From NCBI GenBank assembly GCA_039029935.1, contig JBCCFC010000815.1:1-6428 (forward strand): a stretch of DNA of 6,428 nt, written 5' to 3'. Each line of letters starts with the position of its first letter. Position 1 is the first letter of the stretch. The position numbers and the translations under genes are program-made. Origin of the DNA: G039029935 sp039029935. Lineage in GTDB: Bacteria; Chloroflexota; Anaerolineae; Caldilineales; Caldilineaceae. Under the pieces are notes generated by a model. It was given only the letters and a program-made list of their open reading frames with translations, was not told the origin of the DNA and made no database searches. This document shows positions 1 through 6,227 of the stretch, one piece after another.

Positions 1-69
1 CTGTAATGAATGGGCAACGGCCAGCGGCGATGCATTGAAGAGGGCAATGAGCAATGCTAGGGCAATCAT
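1..69 (-). CDS. Partial paralogue of the large membrane protein, N-terminal fragment, possibly 5'-truncated
   Basis: Read on the minus strand, this stretch encodes a hydrophobic segment nearly identical to residues 43-65 of the 1366-residue protein at 214-4314, ending in the same ASPLAVAHSLQ string, and it is still open at position 1. Homology in the same frame continues upstream to about position 108 and includes LSPHILRDGG. No usable start is present where the neighbour's would map (about 193-195), and the frame is closed by a TAG at 169-171. The first in-frame candidates are a TTG at 85-87 and the ATG at 67-69 used here. Starting there would lose the first membrane segment and begin inside the second. 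It is therefore either a 5'-truncated pseudogene or a paralogue using a shorter start. The rest lies outside the window, so function cannot be judged beyond membership of the same family. Confidence 0.5.
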   Translation of the reverse strand, partial: MIALALLIALFNASPLAVAHSLQ

Positions 70-120
70 GATGCCGCCATCACGCAAAATATGTGGAGAG
101 AGACCTGCAGTGTTTGATAC
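1..120. repeat. Left arm of a diverged inverted duplication
   Basis: The reverse complement of this segment aligns without gaps to 289-408, position x pairing with 409 minus x. Over 1-99 I count 8 mismatches in 99 bases, about 92% identity. Similarity weakens from about 100 and is lost beyond about 120. The mismatches fall in seven codons, three synonymous and four conservative, so this is a diverged gene copy and not an exact assembly duplicate. The arm probably continues past the left edge. Confidence 0.9.
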
Positions 121-213
121 CCCTTCCTGGAAGTAGGATTGGTATTTTATTTTGTGGGATGGCCTAACCTAAATCTCAAATAACCGATTTAAGGAATCAC
201 TAAAAACGACGCT
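121..213 (+). promoter_or_regulatory. Intergenic region upstream of the large membrane-protein gene
   Basis: This gap separates the minus-strand paralogue fragment from the plus-strand start at 214 and must hold the large gene's promoter if the gene is transcribed from here. I see no convincing -35/-10 pair. Visible elements are a short palindrome at 123-133 (CTTCC-T-GGAAG), a direct repeat CCTAACCTAA at 163-172, and an AAGGA at 191-195. The AAGGA lies about 18 bases before the ATG, too far for a normal Shine-Dalgarno. The palindrome could be an operator, but a match of five bases per arm is weak evidence. Confidence 0.3.
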
Positions 214-3200
214 ATGAAAAAATTAGCCTACCTAGTGCTAGCCTTGGGGCTTGCACTGTTTGCACACAACTTTATCACCACCCAATTTAATACAAACAAT
301 GCAGTTCTTTCTCCACATATTCTACGTGATGGTGGCATCATACTTGCCCTAGCATTGGTCATTGCCCTCTGCAATGCATCGCCGCTGGCTGTTGCCCATT
401 CATTACAGGACAGCCAGCCCAACCTAAGACTGTGGCGATTCCTGGGGCAGCTTGTCTTTGCTGGTGGCGTTGTTTGCACCACCCTCAGCGCGGGACTCTA
501 CACGACCATTGTCTTTACAATGGCCGATGACCTGAGTTCGCCGTTGTGGAATGGCAGCAGTTGGCTGGCAGGTGTGGTCATCATGCTCATGGGTCTGCTC
601 ATGGTGCGGGGAACATCAAAACAGCCAAGCGCGCCTGCCTATCGTTGGGGGGTGGATGCCGCAGGTAAACCTGTGCGACTAGCGATTGATGAATCGAGTG
701 ATTCGCATATACGGTCTGCTGTAACGCCACGCATGGCGCAACGGATTAACCGTTCAACGATTGTTGTTTTCATTGGTATTCTGATTATTGGAGCAGGCTT
801 GCGTTTGTGGCAGTTGGAATCGTTGCCAGCCAATTGTATTGATGTGGAATGCATTTTGGGGCTGCAACTCGCCAGCGATGCAGATGGCAATGCAACGAAT
901 ATGGCGGAACAGAGTTCATCTGTCAGCCTATTACGCCCCTTGCCGAGTACGCCGCCATCGCTGGACACGCTCATGTCCCCCAGCACAACTGCGCCGACGT
1001 TTCATACACTATCTCAACTGATCCACGCGCTGACCGACAATACCTTGCGCAGTCTACGTCTCACCAGTGCCATCTTTGGTATCTTGACACTGCTCTTCTT
1101 TTTCCTTGCCGCTCGCCGAATCACCTATGGCCCTGGTGCAGCCATTGCCACGCTGTTATTGGCACTCAACCCTTGGCATATCTGGGTAAGCCGTAGCGCA
1201 GAAACGTGGTCAGCAGTGCTATTATGGCTGGTCATTGGCTTGTGGGCATGGCTTGAGGCGCGCACCCATGCAGCCAACGAGACTGGCGAGACGATAGGTG
1301 GCATCCGTTGGTGGGGCATTGCAGGTTTGGCCTTTGGCTTTGTGGCGATGGAGATGACGCCGCTGTTCCGTGTGACACAGCTATGGCTCTTGGTTGCAAC
1401 GGTTGTGGGCATCATCGCTCTACGCAATGCAAAGGTCATGCAACGGCTTGCACCGCTTCTGGTTATTATCGCGGGATTGGCTGTTGCCGCACCTGTTTAT
1501 GGATTACGCTGGGGCGATTGGAGCCTGCCCACGACTTTCAATCAACCTGTGACATGGGAGCAAGTGCAAAGCGTGATTGATGCGCTCTTTTGGGGCAGCG
1601 GTCAAGGACTCTATGACTCGCCACTGTTTGCGGACAATGCACTACTGCATCCCACCATCTTTGCCCTCTTCATCATCGGTCTGGGCTGTCTACTCAGATC
1701 AATTTATCGCCCCAATGCGCTGCTGACCTTCGGTGGATTTGCGCTATTTGGCTATATGATTTTGCAAGCCGACCCACTGCAAATTGGGCCTACGAAATTA
1801 CTCTTACTTTTGCTCCCTTGGGTCTTCCTGACAGTTGCCATCGCCGCAGACCAGCTTGTTTTCAGCACCCAAGTACTCTGGCAGCAAAGTTTGCGTCCAC
1901 GTCAGGTGATGGTAGCGGCATCCGTGTTGTTGCTACTGGTGACGGGGCGTGCTACAGTCAACGCTGTGCAGCAACTTGACGCGCTGCGCTCCACTGCACA
2001 GGGGCCTATTGAGGCGGTGATTAGTCAATATCTAGCCGAATGCGTCAATGGTGGGTGCCCCAACATGGAACAGGAAAACGTCACGCTCTTTGTCCCCGAT
2101 GCCATTCTTAATCATCCGTCAACTCGGCTGCTCACAGGATCGGCACTGGATGAAGCGTCGGTATTGCCGCTGTCGGTTGCGACGGAAATGTTGATGGGCG
2201 CAGCACCGGGTGTATTGGCTGGCACGGATGGTGCAGGGGGCAGTGATCTGATGCTGCTGGTCCCCAATCAAACACAATACCAAGAACGCTTTTTCCTGCT
2301 CCAACAGCTTTACCCCTATGGACGTTCTGAGCCTATCTATGCAACGGCAGAGGATGTTTCGGATGACGCCAACAACCCTGTCCAAGAAGGTCAACTGCTG
2401 TTCACAAGCTATCAGATTCCTGCTGTCGAACTTCAAAATAGCCAGGGATTAGCGGGTAGTCTAATCACTGGCTCTGGTGCCAATCGGCTGACCCAATCCA
2501 TGCCGCATCAAGGGTCGTTGGAAATTTTGTGGGCGTCATCGCCAGTGCCACCGCCGTTTAACGCGCTGTGGACAGGCACACTGGTTATACCGATTGCAGG
2601 GAATTACACCTTTTTGTTAGACGTTGATGGAGAACCAACAGGTCAAAGTGCGTTCACCATGTTGTTAGACAATGCGCTCATGATTGACACCTCACTGGGG
2701 CTACGCCAAAATTCGCAGACGTTGGCACGTGGTCTCTATAAGCTGGACCTGAGCTATCGCCATCCCACAGCAGAGGGGACTGTGCCACAGCGAATCAGTA
2801 TCCGTTGGCAACGACCAGATGGTGTGGTCGAGGTGGTTCCGCCCAATATGCTCAACAAGACATCACTGCCCAATATGGGGCTGGTGGGTACGTATTACGA
2901 GAACGAAGATTTCCAAGCACCTGCCACTGATTTTCGCAAAGATTTGTTGATTGACGCCAATGCGGCCCCCAACCCTGATGATGCCTATAGCATCCGTTGG
3001 GTGGGTAAGTTGGCCGCACCGCTGGCGGGTGAATATCTGCTGGCATCGGTGACAGACGCGTCAGCACAGATACTAGTCAATGGGCAGATGGTGGTGAACA
3101 ACCAGTATGATCCAAGCCAAGTTGGAGATGTGGAAACGTTGCCCGGCTATCAGAGTGGCACAACCTATCTCAATCGTGGCTGGCAAAATATTGAAATCCG

Positions 3201-4314
3201 CTATGCTTCTACGTCAGCCAGCATCGCGGACCTACGCCCTGCTCAACTGGAACTATTATGGCAACCACCAGCGGCGGGTGTCAGCGAACTGAGTAGCATG
3301 TACCTTGCCCCATTGCAAGCATCAGTCTACCCCAGCGATGTCCCAATTCCACCCGGTCCAGCATTTCTGGATGCGCGGCTGGTGAATGGCGATTTTGCAC
3401 TGACTCAGGCTGATGCCGCCAGCAAAGCCCCGGCCCCAAGTAAAGTGCTGCCACCATCGGGTCTGCCACCAATGGCACTCGATCCAATTTGGCAGATGCG
3501 CAATGGCTGTGGGGTGGATGCCACGCAACTCAACTACCCACATGGGCTGGCAATCAAGCTAGACAGTAACGATGTCAATGCTAGCATCATCTATGTCGCC
3601 GACACTGGCAATCGCCGTGTTGCCGCCTATGACTGGTCAGGCACACCCATCGCCACCTACACCACCGATGTCTTCCAGGAGCCAGTCGATGTCGCCGTGT
3701 CACCAAGCAGCCCACTGCCCTTTGTGCTGGATGCCGTGGCCCAGCAGATTTTCCGCATCGATCTGCCTCAAGGGGATGTGACACCGATTCCACTTGCTAC
3801 CAACTTCTACCGTCCACGCGGCTTTGATGTCGACGAACGTGGCATCTTCTATGTGGCTGACACAGGTGGGGCGCGTGTGGTGGCACTCGATTCCAACGGC
3901 GTTGAACTCTTCAACTTTGGTGGACAAGGATCAACGTTGGGCAAAGGCCAACCTGTAGATGCGCTATTTTCAGGCAATGGTGACGCACTGTGGGCGATTA
4001 CATCCGAAAACGGACGTCTGTGGCGGCTCGACACCATCCCTGGCAATCCGGGTAGCATGACTGCCATTCAACCTACGTCGTCCATCGAAGGCCCCAAGTT
4101 TGCGGGCTTGGCAGATGGCAGTTTCTTTGTCACTGATCCGGGGCGACAGTCGGTTCTCTATCATAGCGTCACAGGACAGCCGTTGCAGCAGTTTGCCTAT
4201 CAAGGGGTGTTTACTCAGCCCGTGGGCATTGCAGCGGCGCAACAGGGCGGGGCGACGTTTGTGGCGGTGACGGATAGTGATGGGTGTTCGTTGTCTTTGT
4301 GGCGGATGCAGTAG
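214..4314 (+). CDS. Polytopic GT39/PMT-like glycosyltransferase fused to tandem PA14 domains and an NHL-type beta-propeller
   Basis: The gene encodes a 1366-residue integral membrane protein. Four hydrophobic segments (about 4-18, 40-54, 76-100, 114-131) precede a basic, probably cytoplasmic linker (132-180). Eleven more segments follow between 181 and 580, giving about 15, which places the C-terminal 780 residues outside the cytoplasm. The 181-580 part resembles GT39/PMT enzymes, which transfer sugars from polyprenyl-phosphate donors. The exterior part has a spacer (about 590-740), two PA14-like domains (742-880, 888-1035), a Pro/Ala-rich linker (about 1040-1090) and six NHL-like repeats (1095-1366). 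The ATG at 214 is chosen because it gives a membrane-targeting MKK-plus-hydrophobic start, although no good Shine-Dalgarno precedes it. A related fragment lies divergently upstream. The domain families are recognised by pattern only. The acceptor, the donor and even catalytic competence are unproven, because the usual Asp-Glu motif is altered. Confidence 0.88.
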   Translation: MKKLAYLVLALGLALFAHNFITTQFNTNNAVLSPHILRDGGIILALALVIALCNASPLAVAHSLQDSQPNLRLWRFLGQLVFAGGVVCTTLSAGLYTTIVFTMADDLSSPLWNGSSWLAGVVIMLMGLLMVRGTSKQPSAPAYRWGVDAAGKPVRLAIDESSDSHIRSAVTPRMAQRINRSTIVVFIGILIIGAGLRLWQLESLPANCIDVECILGLQLASDADGNATNMAEQSSSVSLLRPLPSTPPSLDTLMSPSTTAPTFHTLSQLIHALTDNTLRSLRLTSAIFGILTLLFFFLAARRITYGPGAAIATLLLALNPWHIWVSRSAETWSAVLLWLVIGLWAWLEARTHAANETGETIGGIRWWGIAGLAFGFVAMEMTPLFRVTQLWLLVATVVGIIALRNAKVMQRLAPLLVIIAGLAVAAPVYGLRWGDWSLPTTFNQPVTWEQVQSVIDALFWGSGQGLYDSPLFADNALLHPTIFALFIIGLGCLLRSIYRPNALLTFGGFALFGYMILQADPLQIGPTKLLLLLLPWVFLTVAIAADQLVFSTQVLWQQSLRPRQVMVAASVLLLLVTGRATVNAVQQLDALRSTAQGPIEAVISQYLAECVNGGCPNMEQENVTLFVPDAILNHPSTRLLTGSALDEASVLPLSVATEMLMGAAPGVLAGTDGAGGSDLMLLVPNQTQYQERFFLLQQLYPYGRSEPIYATAEDVSDDANNPVQEGQLLFTSYQIPAVELQNSQGLAGSLITGSGANRLTQSMPHQGSLEILWASSPVPPPFNALWTGTLVIPIAGNYTFLLDVDGEPTGQSAFTMLLDNALMIDTSLGLRQNSQTLARGLYKLDLSYRHPTAEGTVPQRISIRWQRPDGVVEVVPPNMLNKTSLPNMGLVGTYYENEDFQAPATDFRKDLLIDANAAPNPDDAYSIRWVGKLAAPLAGEYLLASVTDASAQILVNGQMVVNNQYDPSQVGDVETLPGYQSGTTYLNRGWQNIEIRYASTSASIADLRPAQLELLWQPPAAGVSELSSMYLAPLQASVYPSDVPIPPGPAFLDARLVNGDFALTQADAASKAPAPSKVLPPSGLPPMALDPIWQMRNGCGVDATQLNYPHGLAIKLDSNDVNASIIYVADTGNRRVAAYDWSGTPIATYTTDVFQEPVDVAVSPSSPLPFVLDAVAQQIFRIDLPQGDVTPIPLATNFYRPRGFDVDERGIFYVADTGGARVVALDSNGVELFNFGGQGSTLGKGQPVDALFSGNGDALWAITSENGRLWRLDTIPGNPGSMTAIQPTSSIEGPKFAGLADGSFFVTDPGRQSVLYHSVTGQPLQQFAYQGVFTQPVGIAAAQQGGATFVAVTDSDGCSLSLWRMQ
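289..408. repeat. Right arm of the diverged inverted duplication, inside the large gene
   Basis: This is the partner of the segment at 1-120. It encodes about residues 26-65 of the large protein: the loop after the first membrane segment and the whole second segment. The best-conserved core is 310-408, which encodes PHILRDGG and ASPLAVAHSLQ. The first 75 coding bases, holding the first membrane segment, have no counterpart on the left side. Confidence 0.9.
754..1953 (+). other. GT39/PMT-like membrane core of the large protein (residues 181-580)
   Basis: The core opens with a membrane helix ending in GAGLRLWQLESLPANC, the usual start of prokaryotic GT39-like proteins: helix, then R-x-W-x-L-x-x-x-P, then an acidic motif in the first external loop. 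Here that motif reads CIDVEC (D210, E212), not a contiguous Asp-Glu. The first external loop (199-281) is long and rich in Ser, Thr and Pro. Helices follow at about 282-300, 308-325, 330-347, 365-380, 388-403, 411-430, 479-495, 502-517, 525-545 and 564-580. NPWHIWVSRSAE (319-330) between two helices matches the N-P-x-x-x-x-x-S-R pattern common in this superfamily. A second external loop lies at 430-478. The alternation of basic and neutral loops fits an outside C-terminus. Confidence 0.65.
2437..3318 (+). other. Tandem PA14-like domains of the large protein (residues 742-880 and 888-1035)
   Basis: Both units show the PA14 order. The first has ALWTGTLVIPIAGNYTFLLD, then MLLDNALMID, then LARGLYKLDLSYRH and ISIRWQRPDG. 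The second begins with the typical GLVGTYYENEDF and continues with YSIRWVGKLAAPLAGEYLLA, ILVNGQMVV, a W-Q-N-I-E-I-R-Y strand and LELLWQPP. The second is the clearer match; the first lacks a good G-L-x-G-x-Y-Y opening. PA14 domains are known as external beta-barrels that bind carbohydrate or pack against partner proteins. A role in holding glycan or acceptor near the membrane enzyme is inference. Confidence 0.75.
3496..4311 (+). other. C-terminal six-unit NHL-type beta-propeller (residues 1095-1366)
   Basis: Six repeat units can be counted, each with a P-x-G/D-hydrophobic opening and most with a hydrophobic-V-A/T-D strand. They start near 1109 (YPHGLAI, then IYVADTGNRRVAAYD), 1156 (EPVDVAV), 1200 (RPRGFDV, then FYVADTGGARVVALD), 1246 (QPVDALF), 1293 (GPKFAGL, then FFVTDPGRQSVLYH) and 1335 (QPVGIAA). 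Units one and three carry the near-canonical NHL signature; the others are degenerate. Six units suit a closed six-bladed propeller. Such domains mostly mediate ligand or protein binding. C1099 and C1358 sit at its two ends and could form a closing disulfide. Confidence 0.75.
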
Positions 4315-4374
4315 CAATAACAAAGGGTACACGATGAAACAACCCAAATCGAAAATTCACCAATACGTGGGCAA

Positions 4375-4397
4375 TTGGCGTGGAATTAATACGCCAA
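4375..4397. terminator. Small hairpin between the convergent genes, weak terminator candidate
   Basis: TTGGCGT (4375-4381) and ACGCCAA (4391-4397) form a perfect 7-bp stem with a 9-base loop in the 85-bp gap between the convergent stops. Its position suits a shared bidirectional terminator. Neither strand has a clear T-tract after the stem and the stem is short, so it may equally be chance. Confidence 0.25.
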
Positions 4398-4399
4398 CA

Positions 4400-6163
4400 T
4401 CACTGCTGTGGCGCATTCAACAACGGCTGCTCACTCGTTGGTGCGGGTTTATCCAACTTATCCAGAATCGCCCGCTTCATTGTAAACTCCGTGATGCCGG
4501 GGAAATATTTACCCGCAGCGGCATAGACCTTGTTGTTTGTGCCAGGAATTAACACACGCTGACGACGGTTGGCGGCTAACAAAATCTGTCGTGCCAGTAC
4601 GCCTGGAATCATGCGTTTTTCTTCGTTACGATTGTCCGGGCTATATTTACGCGCATGGTCTGTGTTGGTCGGGCCAGGATAGACAGTGGTGACACCGATA
4701 TTGTAATCGGTGAGGGCAAGGGATAGGTTCTTTGCATAAGTGTGCAGACCATCTTTACTGGCGGCATAGACGGCTGCGCCCGGATAGCCCACAAAGTGTG
4801 ACAGGGATGAGATGCAGACGATCTGCGCACCATAGGCCAGATTTTGTGTTTGCAGTAACTTGGCGGTGAGCTGCATGGGGGCGCGGAAGTTCACATTCAG
4901 CACGGCCTGTTGTCGCTGTAGGTTTGAATCTGCAAAGTGACCAAGCGAACTGATGCCCGCATTGTGGATCAACACATCAATCGGCGGTCTGTCCGAGAGC
5001 ATCTCAACCAGCCGATCCATCTCCGAGGTTTTGCCCAGATCGATGAGGGCAAAGCGGATGCGTACATCGGCCTGATGGAGTTCGGATTGTGTATACATGG
5101 CGTTGGTACGGTCGGAGTCAACACCCGTAATAAGATAACCATTGGTTCCGTAGACAGCGGCCAACGATTTGCCGATCCCATTGGCGGCCCCTGTGATGAG
5201 ACAGTGAAACGTTTTCGCCTGCGTCGATTTGGCCTGTGTTGGTTTAGCAGGTTGCTGCCCCGGAATCATCTGTGCTGGATGAGGCTCTGCTGGGGCGACC
5301 TGTGCAGGTACGGTCTGCGTCGATTTTTCAGGTAGGCTGAGTGGCAATGGTTCACGGCTCTTGCGGAATTTGCGCATCCGTGTCATGCCCCATGCCAGGA
5401 ACCCTTCAAACAGTTGTGCAACCCGATAGCTCCATTGATTTTTTGCACCAATCGTCACGAAGGTTTGTCTCTTTGGGATAGCCTTGGCAATATCTGTCGC
5501 TACATTGACCGCCGAGTCAAAATTCTCCCACTGTTTCTGTGATATGTGTGCTGGGGTGGCCCCGCTTTTGCTATGAATGCCTGTGCGTGTGGCCCCAGGG
5601 CGAATCAGTTGCACACTGACCTTGCGCTTGGCCGCTTTTAACTCAATGCGCAGATTGCGCACAAAGCCTTCTAATGCTGCCTTGGTTGCCACATAGGTGG
5701 CATAGTCGGGTGCGGGATAGATGGAGGCCACCGAACTGATATAGACAATTTTGCCTTGGACCTGCTCCACAAAAGGCATCAATGCATGGGTCAGCGCAAT
5801 GGGCGTATGCAGATTGACATTGACCAACTGCTCAATATGTTCGGGCGTCTGCACTTCGGCAGGACCGATATAGCCCATCGCAGCGTTGTTGATCAATAGG
5901 TCGATCTGGTTGATATTAAAATATTGCAGCCAGTTTCTAATTTTTTGCACACCATCATCTTGCGCCAAATCTGTTTGCAAATAGGTGATGGGTGTAAATA
6001 GTTGCGGTGGCAACCCCGCCGCGTAGAGTTCCTCTAAAGAACGACGCCCAACCAGCACAAGGCGCGTGGGCTGGAATGCCGCTCGCTGTGCATAATACTG
6101 GGCCAATGCGAGTCCGATACCGTCGGTAGCACCTGTAATCAAAATTGTTTTTTGTGACATCAT
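4400..6163 (-). CDS. Tandem-domain short-chain dehydrogenase/reductase (two fused classical SDRs)
   Basis: This 587-residue protein holds two complete classical SDR domains, each about the normal 250 residues, and has no signal peptide, so it is probably cytoplasmic. Domain 1 (5-242): cofactor motif TGATDGIG (10-17), NNAA (92-95), N117, S144, Y157/K161, RPG (188-190). Domain 2 (318-545): TGAANGIG (324-331), NAG (401-403), N425, S453, Y466/K470, PG (496-497). Both Asn-Ser-Tyr-Lys tetrads look intact, with the same 13-residue Ser-Tyr spacing. After the second beta strand, domain 1 has GRR (39-41), suggesting NADP(H), while domain 2 has VDSD (348-351), suggesting NAD(H). Residues 243-272 are aromatic and basic; 273-317 form a Pro/Gln/Ala/Thr linker. 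The substrate is unknown. Two ATGs open the frame, and the second (6158-6160) is better spaced from the GGAG. It converges on the large membrane-protein gene. Confidence 0.93.
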   Translation of the reverse strand: MMSQKTILITGATDGIGLALAQYYAQRAAFQPTRLVLVGRRSLEELYAAGLPPQLFTPITYLQTDLAQDDGVQKIRNWLQYFNINQIDLLINNAAMGYIGPAEVQTPEHIEQLVNVNLHTPIALTHALMPFVEQVQGKIVYISSVASIYPAPDYATYVATKAALEGFVRNLRIELKAAKRKVSVQLIRPGATRTGIHSKSGATPAHISQKQWENFDSAVNVATDIAKAIPKRQTFVTIGAKNQWSYRVAQLFEGFLAWGMTRMRKFRKSREPLPLSLPEKSTQTVPAQVAPAEPHPAQMIPGQQPAKPTQAKSTQAKTFHCLITGAANGIGKSLAAVYGTNGYLITGVDSDRTNAMYTQSELHQADVRIRFALIDLGKTSEMDRLVEMLSDRPPIDVLIHNAGISSLGHFADSNLQRQQAVLNVNFRAPMQLTAKLLQTQNLAYGAQIVCISSLSHFVGYPGAAVYAASKDGLHTYAKNLSLALTDYNIGVTTVYPGPTNTDHARKYSPDNRNEEKRMIPGVLARQILLAANRRQRVLIPGTNNKVYAAAGKYFPGITEFTMKRAILDKLDKPAPTSEQPLLNAPQQ

Positions 6164-6165
6164 GT

Positions 6166-6171
6166 TCTCCA
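6166..6171 (-). promoter_or_regulatory. Shine-Dalgarno of the tandem SDR gene
   Basis: On the minus strand TGGAGA precedes the paired ATGs. GGAG lies three bases before the first ATG (6161-6163) and six before the second (6158-6160). The second is therefore the more likely start, making the product 586 residues beginning MSQKTILITG. Confidence 0.6.
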
Positions 6172-6194
6172 GTTATGTTTGCTTGCGTGTTTGA

Positions 6195-6223
6195 TCTATG
6201 CGAATTTGGAAAATCTACGCCAA
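6195..6223 (-). promoter_or_regulatory. Weak sigma70-type promoter candidate for the SDR gene
   Basis: On the minus strand, TTGGCG (6218-6223) as -35 (4 of 6 consensus bases) and CATAGA (6195-6200) as -10 (3 of 6) are spaced by 17 bases. They lie between the SDR start and the long inverted repeat. Position and spacing are right, but the -10 is poor, and promoter consensus in this lineage is uncertain. Confidence 0.22.
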
Positions 6224-6227
6224 CGAT

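Noticed and set aside
228..482. Minus-strand ORF of 84 codons opposite the start of the large gene
   Set aside because: It is antisense to a clear coding region and its composition is that of a shadow frame. The real minus-strand homology is at 1-120, not here.
849..1196. Plus-strand ORF of 115 codons in another frame of the large gene
   Set aside because: It lies out of frame within the long first external loop and the following helices. The in-frame protein remains hydrophobic and helix-patterned across it.
3970..4347. Minus-strand ORF of 125 codons over the end of the large gene
   Set aside because: It lies opposite the propeller repeats, which are clearly coding on the plus strand, and its product is Arg/Pro/His-rich with no recognisable motif.
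4937..5335. Plus-strand ORF of 132 codons opposite the SDR gene
   Set aside because: It covers the SDR linker and second cofactor motif in antisense. The SDR frame explains the sequence and the translation shows no domain.
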